A stretch of DNA of 51,518 nt, taken from positions 1 to 51,518 of the forward strand of contig LNDO01000077.1 of NCBI GenBank assembly GCA_001465025.1, in the 5' to 3' direction. The DNA is from Pseudomonas sp. Ga0074129. Lineage in GTDB: Bacteria > Pseudomonadota > Gammaproteobacteria > Pseudomonadales > Pseudomonadaceae. The notes under the pieces were generated by a model, which did not search any database, was not told where the DNA came from, and worked only from the letters and a program-made list of their open reading frames with translations. The translations under genes were made by a program, and so were the position numbers. Shown in pieces: positions 9,247 to 19,296 of the stretch (position 1 is its first letter; each line of letters begins with the position of its first letter).

Positions 9247-10038
9247 ATGAGCCAAAGCAGTAACGGCCGCGTCAGCCGTGAAAAACGCGGTGCCATCATG
9301 TTGATCGGCCTCGATCGCGCGAGTAAGCGCAACGCCTTCGACATGCCCATGCTGGATGACATGTGCCTGGCTTATGGCGAGTTCGAACGTGACGATGAGG
9401 CGCGGGTGGCGCTGGTGTTTGCCCACGGCGAGCACTTCACCGCAGGGCTGGACCTGGCCAACGTGGCGGCTCAGTTTGCCGCCGGTTGGAAAATACCCGA
9501 AACAGGCTGCGACCCCTGGGGCGTTTTTGGCGGGCCGCGCGTGAGCAAGCCGGTGATCGTTGCTGCGCAAGGCTACTGCTACACCATCGGCATCGAGCTG
9601 ATGCTCGCCTCAGACATCAACCTGTGCTCCAGCAACACCCGCTTTGCGCAGATGGAAGTGCAGCGCGGCATCTTCCCCTTTGGCGGAGCCACCCTGCGTA
9701 TGCATCAGACGGCGGGCTGGGGTAATGCCATGCGCTGGCTGCTCACCGGGGATGAGTTCGATGCCCATGAAGCCTACCGCTTGGGGCTGGTGCAAGAGGT
9801 GGTGGCCAGCGAAGAATTAATGCCTAAAGCGCTGTGGCTAGCCGAGCGTATTGCCGCGCAAGCTCCGCTTGGCGTGCAAGCCACCTTGGCCTCCGCACGC
9901 CAGGCGGTGGTGGAAGGCCCGAATGCTGCGGCCGCCAGCCTGCATAAAACCGTCACACGGCTGATGGCCAGTGAAGATGCGCAGGAAGGTGTAAAGGCCA
10001 TGCTTGAACGCCGGCCGGGTGACTTCAAAGGTCGATAA
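9247..10038 (+). CDS. enoyl-CoA hydratase/isomerase family protein (crotonase)
   Basis: A 263-residue crotonase-fold enzyme, likely to hydrate or isomerise an enoyl-CoA. The oxyanion-hole segments are visible (GEHFTAGLDL and GYCYTIGIEL). Both positions of the usual catalytic glutamates are Glu, in GIELMLASD and QMEVQRGIFPFGG. The substrate cannot be read from the sequence. The gene is divergent from deaD, as in P. aeruginosa. No other beta-oxidation gene lies nearby, so it may be a stand-alone accessory enzyme. The ATG has AGGAG eight bases upstream and no competing start. Confidence 0.9.
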   Translation: MSQSSNGRVSREKRGAIMLIGLDRASKRNAFDMPMLDDMCLAYGEFERDDEARVALVFAHGEHFTAGLDLANVAAQFAAGWKIPETGCDPWGVFGGPRVSKPVIVAAQGYCYTIGIELMLASDINLCSSNTRFAQMEVQRGIFPFGGATLRMHQTAGWGNAMRWLLTGDEFDAHEAYRLGLVQEVVASEELMPKALWLAERIAAQAPLGVQATLASARQAVVEGPNAAAASLHKTVTRLMASEDAQEGVKAMLERRPGDFKGR

Positions 10039-10046
10039 GCCCGCTC

Positions 10047-10084
10047 GCTCTACGCCACACTGGCACAGCCAGTTGGCGTAGAGC
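10047..10084. terminator. long hairpin between convergent genes
   Basis: GCTCTACGCCA (10047-10057) pairs perfectly with TGGCGTAGAGC (10074-10084). An inner ACTGG/CCAGT extends the stem by five pairs past a one-base bulge. It lies nine bases after the crotonase stop. No T run follows, so it may be a Rho-independent-like or mRNA-protecting hairpin rather than a classical terminator. Confidence 0.5.
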
Positions 10085-10152
10085 GCAGCTAAATCGAGCA
10101 AATAGGAGCACGGTGTTTCTCGCCCCGCACCATAAGAAAACCGACGACGAGC

Positions 10153-10926
10153 TCAGGTCGCCGGACGCAACGCGTTAATCAACGATTCCAGCGAATAACC
10201 GAACTGCGGCGCCAGCAGCGCATTGCGGCGGCGCAGCTCAGCAAAATCAATCTCTTGATCCACATCAGCGGGGATCAATAACACCACGTTGCCCTCTTTC
10301 ACCGGGCATTCCCAGTAATGCCGGTGGTAAAGGCCGCGCAGCAGTGGCGCGCCGAGTGGCTTGCCGTCATTGCCGGCCCACTGATTAATAATCAACCAAC
10401 CGCCGGGATTAAGCTGCTTCTGGCAGTCTTCCAGAAAGCGCCAGGCCAGATGCCCGGTGGCCGGCCCGTGGTCGGTATACAGGTCAACAAACAGCAGGTC
10501 GGTTTTCTCGGCGCTGTCCAGCAGTTGCATGGCATCGCCAATGCGGATGGTCAGGCGCGGATCGTCGGTCAGGCCCATGTGTTCCATAGCAAGGCGCGGC
10601 ACATCGGGACGCAGTTCGATCACTTCCACATCGTCCAGCGGCAGGAACTTCAGGCAGGCCTGCGTCAGGTTGCCCGCACCCAACCCCAGAAACAGCGCGC
10701 TCTCCGGCTGTTCATGGCACAGCGCACCGAGCAGCATGGCGCGGGTGTAGTCGTACTCCAGCCAGCTGGGGTCAGGCATGTACACGCAGCTCTGCTCAAT
10801 CGCCTCACCGAATTCAAGAAAACGGTAGGCCCCCATCTCGACCACCTGAATTACGCCAAAGGCGTCATGCACTTCAGCGATCAAGACCGGGTCAGGCATC
10901 TGACCAACCGGGGGTAAACCTGGCAT
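10153..10926 (-). CDS. spermidine synthase-like methyltransferase-fold protein
   Basis: This 257-residue protein has the spermidine synthase (SpeE) type Rossmann fold: ALFLGLGAGNLTQ is the nucleotide-binding glycine loop, VEVIELRPDV carries the acidic residue, and DLLFVDLYTDHGPA corresponds to the active-site strand. It binds S-adenosylmethionine or decarboxylated SAM by family expectation. I cannot tell aminopropyl transfer from methyl transfer by eye, and no speD is nearby. The ATG at 10926 has GGAG eight bases upstream; a GTG three codons earlier is the alternative. It is monocistronic, converging on the crotonase gene. Confidence 0.75.
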   Translation of the reverse strand: MPGLPPVGQMPDPVLIAEVHDAFGVIQVVEMGAYRFLEFGEAIEQSCVYMPDPSWLEYDYTRAMLLGALCHEQPESALFLGLGAGNLTQACLKFLPLDDVEVIELRPDVPRLAMEHMGLTDDPRLTIRIGDAMQLLDSAEKTDLLFVDLYTDHGPATGHLAWRFLEDCQKQLNPGGWLIINQWAGNDGKPLGAPLLRGLYHRHYWECPVKEGNVVLLIPADVDQEIDFAELRRRNALLAPQFGYSLESLINALRPAT

Positions 10927-11085
10927 CCCGCACACTCCACCGTGACATCTGCGACCATTCCGGCCGCAGGAAAGGCGCTAATTGTCATTGAGCCAACGCC
11001 CCCCGGTCACGCAATAATTTGCCTTATCAAGCCACCTGCCCTGCGCGGATGGTTAAAACAATAAAAACAACGATCGAGGTTTGCC

Positions 11086-11130
11086 ATGCACGCCATCATC
11101 GGTGCCGCCCCCCCGCATAAGATGACGTGA
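11086..11130 (+). CDS. possible 14-codon ORF or gene remnant
   Basis: An ATG with GAGG six bases upstream opens a frame for MHAIIGAAPPHKMT and then stops at TGA. The A-rich run and ribosome site before it look like the start of a normal gene, but nothing follows. It could be the truncated start of a lost gene, a leader peptide or chance. It is the only notable item in the 242 bases between the spermidine synthase-like gene and metZ, apart from a 6-bp hairpin (AGTCAG/CTGACT) just after it. Confidence 0.2.
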   Translation: MHAIIGAAPPHKMT

Positions 11131-11168
11131 GTCAGCAGACTGACTTTGGGCCTTTTCTGGGGCCTGTA

Positions 11169-12380
11169 TTAGAGCGCTGCCAGACCGCGTGCCAGATCGG
11201 CCTTAAGGTCGACCAAGTCTTCCAGACCCACAGCAACGCGGATCAGGTTGTCGCGAATACCGGCATTGGCACGCTCGGCCGGAGTCAAACGGCCATGCGA
11301 AGTGGTCGCCGGATGTGCGATGGTGGTTTTCGTATCACCCAGGTTGGTGGTGATGGAAATCACCCGCGTGGCATCGATAAAACGCCAGGCAGCTTCTTTA
11401 CCGCCCGCCACCTCAAAGCTGACCACAGCACCGAAGGCGCTCTGCTGACGCTTGGCCAGTTCATGCTGAGGGTGGCTGGGTAAACCGGCGTAATACACGT
11501 GCTCAATACCGGGCTGCTGCTCCAGCCACTGCGCCAAGTGCAGCGCACTGGCGCAATGGGCCTGCATACGGATGCGCAGGGTTTCCAGGCCTTTGAGGAA
11601 GATCCAGGCATTGAAGGGGCTCAGCGTCGGCCCGGCGGTGCGCAGAAAACCCACCACATCGGCCATCAACTTGGCCGAGCCCGCCACCACCCCACCCATG
11701 CTGCGGCCTTGGCCGTCGATGTACTTGGTGGCCGAATGCATCACCACATCCGCACCGAGCTTGATCGGCTGCTGCAAGGCCGGGGTGCAAAAGCAGTTGT
11801 CCACCGCCAGCAACGCGCCGTTGCGATGGGCGATGTCGGCCAGCGCGGCGATGTCCACCAACTCGGCCAGCGGGTTGGACGGAGACTCGACAAACAGCAA
11901 CTTGGTGTTGGGCTTGAAGGCAGCCGCCCAGCCGTCGAGATCCGCCAACGGCACATAATCAACCTGCACACCAAAGCGCTTGAGGTACTTCTCGAACAGG
12001 CTGATGGTCGAGCCGAATACGCTGCGCGACACCAGCACATGGTCACCCGCACTGCACAGGCTCATGACAATAGCCAGAATCGCCGACATGCCAGACGAGG
12101 TCGCCACGGCTTGCTCGGCCCCTTCCAGCGCGGCGATACGCTCTTCAAAGGCACGTACGGTCGGGTTGGTATAGCGCGAGTAAACATTGCCCGGCACTTC
12201 GCCAGCAAAGCGCGCAGCCGCATCGGCCGCAGAACGGAACACGTAGCTGGACGTCGGATAAATCGCCTCGCTGTGCTCGCCCTCGGGGGAGCGATGCTGA
12301 CCGGCGCGCACCGCCAAGGTGTCGAAGCCGACGCCTTCAAGATCGCTGTCCAGACGTCCCGCTTGCCATTCCTGACTCAT
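11169..12380 (-). CDS. metZ: O-succinylhomoserine sulfhydrylase
   Basis: MetZ makes homocysteine directly from O-succinylhomoserine and sulfide in methionine synthesis, using pyridoxal phosphate. The 403 residues are the full family length. The cofactor Lys is in HSATKYIDGQG, the YSRYTNPT segment is the phosphate-binding tyrosine region contributed by the neighbouring subunit, and SSGMSAI contacts the cofactor. It is the last gene of the accD-folC-cvpA-purF group, the same place as in P. aeruginosa. Start: ATG with AGAGGTAGG just upstream. Two hairpins stand between it and purF, so its expression may be partly uncoupled from purF. Confidence 0.95.
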   Translation of the reverse strand: MSQEWQAGRLDSDLEGVGFDTLAVRAGQHRSPEGEHSEAIYPTSSYVFRSAADAAARFAGEVPGNVYSRYTNPTVRAFEERIAALEGAEQAVATSSGMSAILAIVMSLCSAGDHVLVSRSVFGSTISLFEKYLKRFGVQVDYVPLADLDGWAAAFKPNTKLLFVESPSNPLAELVDIAALADIAHRNGALLAVDNCFCTPALQQPIKLGADVVMHSATKYIDGQGRSMGGVVAGSAKLMADVVGFLRTAGPTLSPFNAWIFLKGLETLRIRMQAHCASALHLAQWLEQQPGIEHVYYAGLPSHPQHELAKRQQSAFGAVVSFEVAGGKEAAWRFIDATRVISITTNLGDTKTTIAHPATTSHGRLTPAERANAGIRDNLIRVAVGLEDLVDLKADLARGLAAL

Positions 12381-12400
12381 ACCTACCTCTTCACAGCAAA

Positions 12401-12421
12401 AGCCCGGATAGGCTCCGGGCT
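12401..12421 (-). terminator. terminator-like hairpin between purF and metZ
   Basis: AGCCCGGA (12401-12408) and TCCGGGCT (12414-12421) form a perfect 8-bp stem with a 5-nt loop. On the minus strand it is followed by TTTTGCTG. A second hairpin (GGCCCG/CGGGCC, 12436-12455) lies just before it, next to the purF stop. Confidence 0.6.
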
Positions 12422-12475
12422 AAAGATTGCAAACGGGCCCGCATACATCCGGGCCGACCGCCAAGAACTAATGGC

Positions 12476-13984
12476 TTAGTTGTTGTACAGGTCGATAATC
12501 GCGCTGACCGCCTGCGACTTGACCTTCGAAACATCGTTGCGCGCCTGCTCAATCTTGTTCAGATAAGCCTCGTCAACGTCACCGGTGACGTACTTGCCGT
12601 CGAATACCGCGCAGTCGAAATTGTCGATCTTGATCTTCTTGCTGCCGCTGACGGCCTCGATCAGGTCTGGCAGATCCTGATAGATCAGCCAGTCAGCACC
12701 GATCAGCTCGCAAACTTCTTCAGTGGTGCGACCGTGCGCAATCAACTCGTGGGCGCTAGGCATGTCGATGCCGTACACGTTCGGGTAACGCACCGCTGGC
12801 GCTGCCGAGCAGAAGTAAACGTTCTTCGCCCCGGCTTCGCGGGCCATCTGGATGATCTGCTTACAGGTGGTGCCGCGCACGATGGAGTCATCCACCAGCA
12901 TCACGTTCTTGCCACGAAACTCCAGTTCGATGGCATTGAGCTTCTGGCGCACGGATTTTTTGCGTGCGGCCTGACCGGGCATGATGAAGGTGCGGCCGAT
13001 GTAACGGTTTTTCACGAAGCCTTCGCGGAACTTCACACCCAAGTGGTTGGCCAACTCCAGCGCAGCGGTGCGGCTGGTATCCGGAATCGGGATGACCACG
13101 TCGATGTCATGCTGCGGACGCTCACGCAGAATTTTATCGGCCAGCTTCTCGCCCATGCGCAGACGCGCCTTGTACACCGAGATGCCGTCCATGATCGAAT
13201 CCGGACGCGCCAGGTAGACGTGTTCGAAGATGCACGGCGCGTACTTCGGGTTCGCCGCGCACTGACGGGTAAACAGCTTGCCTTCCTCGGTGATGTACAC
13301 CGCTTCGCCCGGTGCCAGGTCACGGATCAAGGTAAAGCCAAGCACGTCGAGCGACACGCTTTCCGAGGCGATCATGTATTCGACGCCTTCATCGGTGTGA
13401 CGCTGGCCGAAGACAATCGGGCGAATGCCGTTAGGGTCGCGGAAACCGACAATGCCGTAGCCGGTGATCATCGCCACCACCGCGTAGCCACCCAGGCAGC
13501 GCTCGTGCACGTCGGTCACAGCGGCGAACACGTCTTCTTCGGTGGGCTGCAGTTTGCCGCGTTGCGCCAGCTCGTGCGCGAACACGTTAAGCAGTACTTC
13601 CGAGTCGGAATTGGTGTTGACGTGGCGCAGGTCAGATTCGTAAATCTCCTTGGCCAGTTGTTCAACATTGGTCAGATTGCCGTTGTGCGCCAGGGTGATG
13701 CCGTACGGCGAGTTGACGTAGAACGGCTGCGCTTCGGCCGAGCTGGAGCTGCCAGCCGTCGGGTAACGCACGTGGCCAATGCCCATGTGGCCGACCAGGC
13801 GCTGCATGTGGCGCTGTTGGAAGACGTCACGCACCAGGCCGTTATCCTTGCGCAGGAACAGACGGCCATCGTGGCTGGTGACAATACCGGCAGCGTCCTG
13901 GCCGCGATGCTGAAGAACGGTAAGCGCGTCATACAGCGCCTGATTAACGTTCGATTTACCGACGATGCCGACAATGCCGCACAT
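12476..13984 (-). CDS. purF: amidophosphoribosyltransferase
   Basis: PurF catalyses the first committed step of purine synthesis, converting PRPP and glutamine to phosphoribosylamine. The N-terminal glutaminase begins MCGIVGIVG, with Cys2 as the nucleophile after Met removal; this fixes the start at the ATG at 13984, not at the TTG three codons upstream. The PRPP-binding loop is [12 protein letters not shown]. The 502 residues match the family. The gene follows cvpA by 54 bases, the widely conserved cvpA-purF pair. It is free of internal anomalies, although a long open frame runs antisense to it by codon bias. Confidence 0.97.
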   Translation of the reverse strand: MCGIVGIVGKSNVNQALYDALTVLQHRGQDAAGIVTSHDGRLFLRKDNGLVRDVFQQRHMQRLVGHMGIGHVRYPTAGSSSSAEAQPFYVNSPYGITLAHNGNLTNVEQLAKEIYESDLRHVNTNSDSEVLLNVFAHELAQRGKLQPTEEDVFAAVTDVHERCLGGYAVVAMITGYGIVGFRDPNGIRPIVFGQRHTDEGVEYMIASESVSLDVLGFTLIRDLAPGEAVYITEEGKLFTRQCAANPKYAPCIFEHVYLARPDSIMDGISVYKARLRMGEKLADKILRERPQHDIDVVIPIPDTSRTAALELANHLGVKFREGFVKNRYIGRTFIMPGQAARKKSVRQKLNAIELEFRGKNVMLVDDSIVRGTTCKQIIQMAREAGAKNVYFCSAAPAVRYPNVYGIDMPSAHELIAHGRTTEEVCELIGADWLIYQDLPDLIEAVSGSKKIKIDNFDCAVFDGKYVTGDVDEAYLNKIEQARNDVSKVKSQAVSAIIDLYNN

Positions 13985-14038
13985 GTGACGCAACCCCTAC
14001 TCAATGAAACACGAAAACTCTGAATGCACGCGCAACCG

Positions 14039-14584
14039 TTAAGGCTGCAGCAGCGCCTCTTTAAACGGTAGCTCCACCGGCGCCGTTACACCGCTGGCCA
14101 GCCATTGGCTGGACAAGCCTAGAATCAAATTCTTCGACCAGTCCGCCACCAGCAAAAAATGAGGTACGAGCGTTGATTGTTGCCACCAGCTGTCCTGTTC
14201 AACCGGTGCCAGGCTGATCAACCCCACCAGCACCACGACCAGCAAACCGCCGCGCGCAGCACCGAAAACCATACCGAGGAAACGGTCTGTACCGGACAAA
14301 CCCGTGACCCGAATCAGCTCACTGATCAGATAATTGACCAGCGCACCCACCATGAGTGTCAGCACAAACAAAATGGCACAACCGGCGATAACCCGCGCCG
14401 AAGGCATGTCGATATAAGGGACCAGATGCTGTGACAGCGCACCGCCAAACATCCAGGCCACTACGCCTGCAATGATCCAGGTGAGCAACGACAGGGCTTC
14501 CTTGACGAAGCCTCGGCTCAGACTGATCAAACTTGAAACAGCCACTATGGCGATAATCGCCCAATCAACCCAGGTGAATGCCAC
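14039..14584 (-). CDS. cvpA: CvpA family membrane protein (colicin V production)
   Basis: CvpA is a 181-residue inner-membrane protein with four hydrophobic helices (about 5-25, 28-48, 65-88 and 105-125). In E. coli it is required for colicin V production and lies upstream of purF; its molecular role is not settled. The start MAFTWVDWAIIAIV is typical. It lies between the SPOR-domain gene and purF in a head-to-tail arrangement. The 133-base gap before it (14585-14717) holds no gene that I can see. Confidence 0.92.
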   Translation of the reverse strand: MAFTWVDWAIIAIVAVSSLISLSRGFVKEALSLLTWIIAGVVAWMFGGALSQHLVPYIDMPSARVIAGCAILFVLTLMVGALVNYLISELIRVTGLSGTDRFLGMVFGAARGGLLVVVLVGLISLAPVEQDSWWQQSTLVPHFLLVADWSKNLILGLSSQWLASGVTAPVELPFKEALLQP

Positions 14585-14717
14585 GATGCAGATTACCGAC
14601 GGGAAAGGCGCGGCATTTTAGCAGAGCCCCCGCCAAGGGGTAAGCAAAGGATTTAACCCAAGGGGAATTGCTTGCCGCACAGGTCTAAGCGCCAATACGG
14701 CAAAGCACGCGGTACGA

Positions 14718-15320
14718 CTAATTAGTTTCAGGCTGGAAGCGAACCACAAAACCATTCAGTTTGTGCTGGCGATTGAGCTGATCTCGCACGCGATTGGCCT
14801 CCGCACGCTCGATTAAAGGCCCGACAAACACTCGATTCATACCGTCAAAGGTACGGGTGTAAGCGTTGTAACCTTGGCTGCGCAGGGTTTTCTGCAAGGC
14901 TTGAGCTCCCTCGCGACTGGACAGGCTGGCGAGTTGCACCGACCAGCTAATCGGCAAGCTATTGGCGTCGAGTTTGTTCGCGACAGGCGCTTCAACTAAA
15001 GGCTTTGGCTCGGGAGGAGTCACAGCCGGGGCGACGGACGTCGTTGCAGCAGCGGCAACTGGGGCTGAAACAGGGGCAGGATTAGGCACGGGAGTATCGA
15101 CCAGCGGCTCATCAACCAGCGTCTGTGGCTCAGGCACGACAACCGGCTCCAACTCAACCACTGGCATGCTCGGCGCTGCAGGCATCTGCGGCGCATCGAC
15201 CTGCACATGACGCAATTCATCTTCACGCGATAACAGCATGGGCAGGAAAATCACCGCCAGCGCCAACAACACCAATGCACCGACTATGCGCTGCTTTAGC
15301 CCACTATCCAGCAATGCCAT
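14718..15320 (-). CDS. SPOR-domain protein (DedD-like)
   Basis: This 200-residue bitopic membrane protein has a short cytoplasmic start, one membrane helix (about 11-30, IVGALVLLALAVIFLPMLL), a Pro/Ala/Val-rich periplasmic linker, and a C-terminal SPOR domain (about 123-198, SWSVQLASLSSREGAQAL). SPOR domains bind denuded glycan at the division septum, and the folC-dedD-cvpA order supports a DedD-type cell-division role. The ATG at 15320 overlaps the folC stop by 17 bases; an open frame continues upstream inside folC but is not a credible part of this protein. Confidence 0.88.
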   Translation of the reverse strand: MALLDSGLKQRIVGALVLLALAVIFLPMLLSREDELRHVQVDAPQMPAAPSMPVVELEPVVVPEPQTLVDEPLVDTPVPNPAPVSAPVAAAATTSVAPAVTPPEPKPLVEAPVANKLDANSLPISWSVQLASLSSREGAQALQKTLRSQGYNAYTRTFDGMNRVFVGPLIERAEANRVRDQLNRQHKLNGFVVRFQPETN

Positions 15321-16611
15321 CCTGCACGCTCCCATTGGCTTGACGGGCCAGCCAATCCAGGGCCTCGGCCACGCAAAAGAAAGATCCAAACAACAGCACT
15401 TCATCACCCGACGAAGCCTGCACACATAGCGCCTCGATTGCTGCCGGGACATCCGCATGCACCGTCGCATTCGCCCCGACGCTCTGCAAATACACCTGCA
15501 ACTCTGCACCCTCACGACTGCGACTGGTAGGCAACGTGGTCACCGCCCAAAGGTGAATCTCACTCAACAACGGTGCGACAACACCGGCCAGATCTTTGTC
15601 TGCCAACAACCCAAACACAGCCAGACGCTTACCTGCCGCGGGCCGACTGTTCAGGCGTTGCGCCAGGTACTCAGCAGCATGGGGATTATGCCCAACATCC
15701 AGCAGCAGCGTGAGTGACTTACCCTGCCAGTTGAACGCCCGTCGATCAAGGCGACCGGTTACACGCGTGCGCAGCAGCGCCTCACGGATAACTTCAGGCT
15801 GCCAAGGCAGCTGCATAATGGCATAGACCTGCAAAGCCAACGCGGCGTTCTCCATGGGCAGATCCAGCAACGGCAACTGCTCCAGCGTTAACACTTCGCC
15901 GCGCTCGTTAAGCCCGTTCCAGGACCATGTTTGCCCTTCAACAATCAGGTTGAAGTCGCGTCCACGCAAGAAGAATGGCGTATCCAGTCGCGCCACCTGA
16001 TCCAGCAGCGGCTGAGGCGGGTCAAGATCACCGCACAGGGCGGGTTTGTCGGCGCGGAAGATGCCGGCTTTTTCAAAAGAAACCGACTCGCGGCTATTTC
16101 CAAGCCAATCGGCATGATCAATACCAATGCTGGTGACCACGGCAATATCGGCGTCCAACAGATTCACCGCATCCAGCCGACCACCCAGACCAACCTCAAG
16201 CACTAAAGCATCCAGATTGGCCTGTTGAAAGAGCCAAAAAGCAGCCAGCGTGCCCATCTCAAAGTACGTCAGCGAGGTTGCACCGCGCGCCGCTTCAACC
16301 ACCGCGAAAGCCTCGCAGAGCATGGCATCAGTGGCTTCAACCGCCTCAATCTGCACACGCTCGTTGTAACGCAGCAGATGCGGTGAACTGTAGACACCCA
16401 CTTTGAGCCCCTGAGCCTGTAGCAGAGACGCCACGAATGCACAGGTTGAACCCTTGCCGTTGGTGCCGGTGACCGTGATGATCCGTGGAGCGATCTGACC
16501 TAAATCCAGCCGCTGCAAAACCTCACGCGAGCGCTCCAACCCCATATCAATGGCGCTGGGATGCAGTTGCTCCAGATAACTCAGCCAATCGGCAAGGGAA
16601 CGCGCGGTCAT
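15304..16611 (-). CDS. folC: bifunctional folylpolyglutamate/dihydrofolate synthase
   Basis: FolC adds glutamate to dihydropteroate and to folates in the cytosol. The 435-residue protein carries the ATP loop [10 protein letters not shown], the conserved YSSPHL and the Mur-ligase-type C-terminal domain ([13 protein letters not shown]). The gene starts with an ATG that shares ATGA with the accD stop, and its own end overlaps the SPOR gene by 17 bases. Those overlaps indicate translational coupling across accD-folC-SPOR, a combination of lipid, one-carbon and division functions conserved in gammaproteobacteria. Confidence 0.96.
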   Translation of the reverse strand: MTARSLADWLSYLEQLHPSAIDMGLERSREVLQRLDLGQIAPRIITVTGTNGKGSTCAFVASLLQAQGLKVGVYSSPHLLRYNERVQIEAVEATDAMLCEAFAVVEAARGATSLTYFEMGTLAAFWLFQQANLDALVLEVGLGGRLDAVNLLDADIAVVTSIGIDHADWLGNSRESVSFEKAGIFRADKPALCGDLDPPQPLLDQVARLDTPFFLRGRDFNLIVEGQTWSWNGLNERGEVLTLEQLPLLDLPMENAALALQVYAIMQLPWQPEVIREALLRTRVTGRLDRRAFNWQGKSLTLLLDVGHNPHAAEYLAQRLNSRPAAGKRLAVFGLLADKDLAGVVAPLLSEIHLWAVTTLPTSRSREGAELQVYLQSVGANATVHADVPAAIEALCVQASSGDEVLLFGSFFCVAEALDWLARQANGSVQDGIAG

Positions 16612-17492
16612 GCAGCGGCCGGCTCAACCACGGGCGATGGAAGACCCATCAATTGAGCCAACAGACGCGCCAGGCGCGGACGCAACTCAGCTCGGTGAAT
16701 GATCATGTCGATAGCGCCGTGCTCAAGCAGGAACTCACTGCGCTGGAAGCCTTCAGGCAGCTTCTCACGCACAGTCTGCTCAATCACACGCGGGCCGGCG
16801 AAACCGATCAGCGCTTTGGGTTCGGCCACAATAATGTCGCCGAGCATCGCCAAACTGGCCGATACGCCGCCATACACAGGGTCGGTCAGAACGGAAATAA
16901 ACGGAATACCTTCTTCACGCAGACGCGCGAGCACCGCTGAAGTCTTGGCCATCTGCATCAGGGAGATAAGCGCTTCCTGCATGCGCGCACCACCGGAAGC
17001 GGAGAAACATACCAGCGGGCAGCGCTGCTCCAGCGCCGCGTTGGCGGCACGCACAAAGCGCTCGCCGACGATGGCACCCATGGAGCCACCCATAAACGAG
17101 AACTCAAAGGCACATGTGACCACAGGCATGCCTTCCAGCGTGCCACGGATAGCAACCAGGGCATCTTTTTCGCCCGTCTGCTTTTGCGCGCCAGCCAGGC
17201 GATCTTTGTACTTTTTGCTGTCGCGAAACTTTAGACGATCGACCGGTTCAAGGTCAGCGCCCAGCTCTTCACGGCCTTCGGCATCGAGGAAAATATCCAA
17301 GCGCGCGCGCGCATCGATGCGCATGTGGTGATTGCACTTGGGGCAAACATCCAAGGTCTTTTCCAGCTCAGGCTTGTACAACACGGCGTCGCACGATGGG
17401 CATTTGTGCCACAGGCCTTCAGGCACCGAACTCTTTTTGACCTCGGAACGCATGATCGATGGGATCAGTTTATCTACCAACCAGTTGCTCAT
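16608..17492 (-). CDS. accD: acetyl-CoA carboxylase carboxyltransferase beta subunit
   Basis: AccD pairs with AccA to transfer the carboxyl group from biotin to acetyl-CoA, giving malonyl-CoA. The 294 residues begin with the zinc ribbon (CPSC at 31-34 and CPKC at 50-53), which can bind nucleic acid in E. coli, followed by the crotonase-like carboxyltransferase core ([11 protein letters not shown], and [20 protein letters not shown]). The start is the ATG of [11 protein letters not shown] 211-base gap separates it from trpF, so it may have its own promoter. The gap holds no gene. Confidence 0.97.
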   Translation of the reverse strand: MSNWLVDKLIPSIMRSEVKKSSVPEGLWHKCPSCDAVLYKPELEKTLDVCPKCNHHMRIDARARLDIFLDAEGREELGADLEPVDRLKFRDSKKYKDRLAGAQKQTGEKDALVAIRGTLEGMPVVTCAFEFSFMGGSMGAIVGERFVRAANAALEQRCPLVCFSASGGARMQEALISLMQMAKTSAVLARLREEGIPFISVLTDPVYGGVSASLAMLGDIIVAEPKALIGFAGPRVIEQTVREKLPEGFQRSEFLLEHGAIDMIIHRAELRPRLARLLAQLMGLPSPVVEPAAA

Positions 17493-17663
17493 GCTCTTGA
17501 CTCTCCAAAGCGATTGACCGCGCTGGCGGCACTGAATGCGACCAAGCCTTTGCGGGAAAATTCATAAAAGCAGCGGTATTAAGGGGCCGGCACCTGAACA
17601 CTTTGCAAAGCCGCCACCGACCCAACTGCGTGCAACGTCAATACAACCTGCAGCAGGGGTATG

Positions 17664-17687
17664 GACGGCACAGCCCGGCGTGCCGTC
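17664..17687 (-). terminator. hairpin downstream of trpF
   Basis: GACGGCAC (17664-17671) pairs perfectly with GTGCCGTC (17680-17687) around an 8-nt loop, 17 bases after the trpF stop. No U run follows on the minus strand, so termination is uncertain. Confidence 0.4.
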
Positions 17688-17703
17688 ACATCACCGGGCA
17701 GCC

Positions 17704-18324
17704 TTAAACGCTGCGCACAGCCTCCATAAAAGCGTGAATTTTTGCCGCGTCTTTAATGCCCTTGGCTGACTCAACTCCACCGCTGATATCAACGGCAAAG
17801 GGGCGCACCTGCCCAATAGCCTGAGCCACATTGGCAGCGGTAAGGCCACCCGCCAAGATAACCGGCTTACTCAATTGCGCCGGCACCAATGACCAGTCAA
17901 ATGCCTCCCCAGTACCGCCGGGAATACCTGGCACAAAGGTATCGAGTAACACGCCACGCGCATTGGCATACCGGGCGACCTGCGCCGCGATGTCATCACC
18001 CGGTTTGACCCGCAACGCTTTGATGTAGGGACGGCCGTAGTGATCGCACTCATCCGGCGTTTCGTCACCATGAAACTGCAGCAGATCCAAGGGTACAGCG
18101 TCGAGAATTTCGCCCAGCTCACAACGACTGGCGTCAACAAACAGCCCTACGCTGGTCACAAAGGGCGGCAGTGCCGCGATAATTTCTCTGGCCTGCTGCA
18201 CAGACACGGCGCGGGGACTTTTTGCGTAAAAAACCAGGCCAATCGCGTCCGCACCTGCCTCAGCTGCAGCCAGGGCATCCTCTACGCGGGTAATACCGCA
18301 AATCTTGCTGCGAACGACTGCCAA
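17704..18324 (-). CDS. trpF: phosphoribosylanthranilate isomerase
   Basis: TrpF isomerises phosphoribosylanthranilate in tryptophan synthesis. It is a single-domain TIM barrel of 206 residues. The catalytic Cys is in SKICGITR, the catalytic Asp is in [10 protein letters not shown], and the phosphate loop is [10 protein letters not shown]. It stands apart from other trp genes, between truA and accD, which is the standard Pseudomonas location. No trp leader peptide or attenuator is visible before it. The 102-base gap to truA contains no gene. Confidence 0.96.
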   Translation of the reverse strand: MAVVRSKICGITRVEDALAAAEAGADAIGLVFYAKSPRAVSVQQAREIIAALPPFVTSVGLFVDASRCELGEILDAVPLDLLQFHGDETPDECDHYGRPYIKALRVKPGDDIAAQVARYANARGVLLDTFVPGIPGGTGEAFDWSLVPAQLSKPVILAGGLTAANVAQAIGQVRPFAVDISGGVESAKGIKDAAKIHAFMEAVRSV

Positions 18325-18426
18325 CAGGATGACCTCAACAAATACGAAGAATGCCGGATGCTAGAGGTTGAAGACGTGTCGATGCAAGTCGCACAGCCTT
18401 TAAAGCCAGTGCTTAGCAACCGAACC

Positions 18427-19293
18427 TCAGGTTTTGGCCGCCACATCAGGCAAACCGGACAAAAAGTGCGGCCCAAGATAACGTTTGGGCAGATCAAACT
18501 CGTCGGGATAATCCACCTGCACCAGGTACAAGCCATAAGGATGCGCAGTTACTCCACCGGTACGCCGCACGCGGGTTTCCAGCACCTCTTGCGCCCATTC
18601 AACCGGGCGCTCACCGGCACCGATGGTCATCAGTACGCCGGCAAGATTGCGCACCATGTGATGCAAAAAGGCATTGGCGCGAATATCCAGCACAATAAAA
18701 CGACCGTGCTGCAATAACTCCAGATGGTGCACCGTCTTGATCGGCGATTTGGCTTGGCATTGGCGGGCGCGGAACGCGCTGAAGTCGTGAGTACCGATAA
18801 AGCACTGCGCCGCCTGGCGCATCCGCTCAATATCAAGCGGCCGGTGATTCCAGGTGACTTCTTCGGCCATGTGCGCGGGACGAATCTGATCGTTGTAAAT
18901 CACATACCGATAGCGCCGCGCTTGAGCGCAGAAACGCGCATCAAAATGTGCCGGCATCGACTTGGCCCAGGTCACGCTGATATCGCCGGGTAGGTTCATA
19001 TTCGCGCCCATCACCCAGGCATGCATGGAGCGATCAACCAGGGTATTGAAATGCACGACCTGAGCACTGGCATGCACCAAGGCATCGGTGCGTCCCGCGC
19101 AACTCAGGGTTACCGGAACGCCGCCTGCAACTTTGGCTAGGGCTTTTTCCAGCGATTCCTGAACAGACGGCACGCCCGCACGCTGACGCTGAAAACCGCG
19201 ATACCGCGAACCCTTGTACTCAACACCCAAGGCTATCTTGAAAACGCCAACGGCAGCCGATTCGGCTGCCGCTGTAGTGAGACCATCAGACAT
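18427..19293 (-). CDS. truA: tRNA pseudouridine(38-40) synthase
   Basis: TruA makes pseudouridine at positions 38-40 in the anticodon arm of many tRNAs. The catalytic Asp lies in CAGRTDALVHA. The protein has 288 residues, with about 18 extra at the N-terminus before KIALGVEYKGSRY, where many homologues begin. The ATG lies three bases after the fimV stop, so the pair is transcribed and probably translated together. An internal start would lack a ribosome site, so I kept the longer form. Confidence 0.95.
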   Translation of the reverse strand: MSDGLTTAAAESAAVGVFKIALGVEYKGSRYRGFQRQRAGVPSVQESLEKALAKVAGGVPVTLSCAGRTDALVHASAQVVHFNTLVDRSMHAWVMGANMNLPGDISVTWAKSMPAHFDARFCAQARRYRYVIYNDQIRPAHMAEEVTWNHRPLDIERMRQAAQCFIGTHDFSAFRARQCQAKSPIKTVHHLELLQHGRFIVLDIRANAFLHHMVRNLAGVLMTIGAGERPVEWAQEVLETRVRRTGGVTAHPYGLYLVQVDYPDEFDLPKRYLGPHFLSGLPDVAAKT

Positions 19294-19296
19294 GTA

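Noticed and set aside
12734-14023. 429-codon open frame antisense to purF
   Set aside because: It is the codon-bias shadow of a GC-rich gene. The purF frame on the other strand has all expected motifs, and the antisense product has no recognisable domain.
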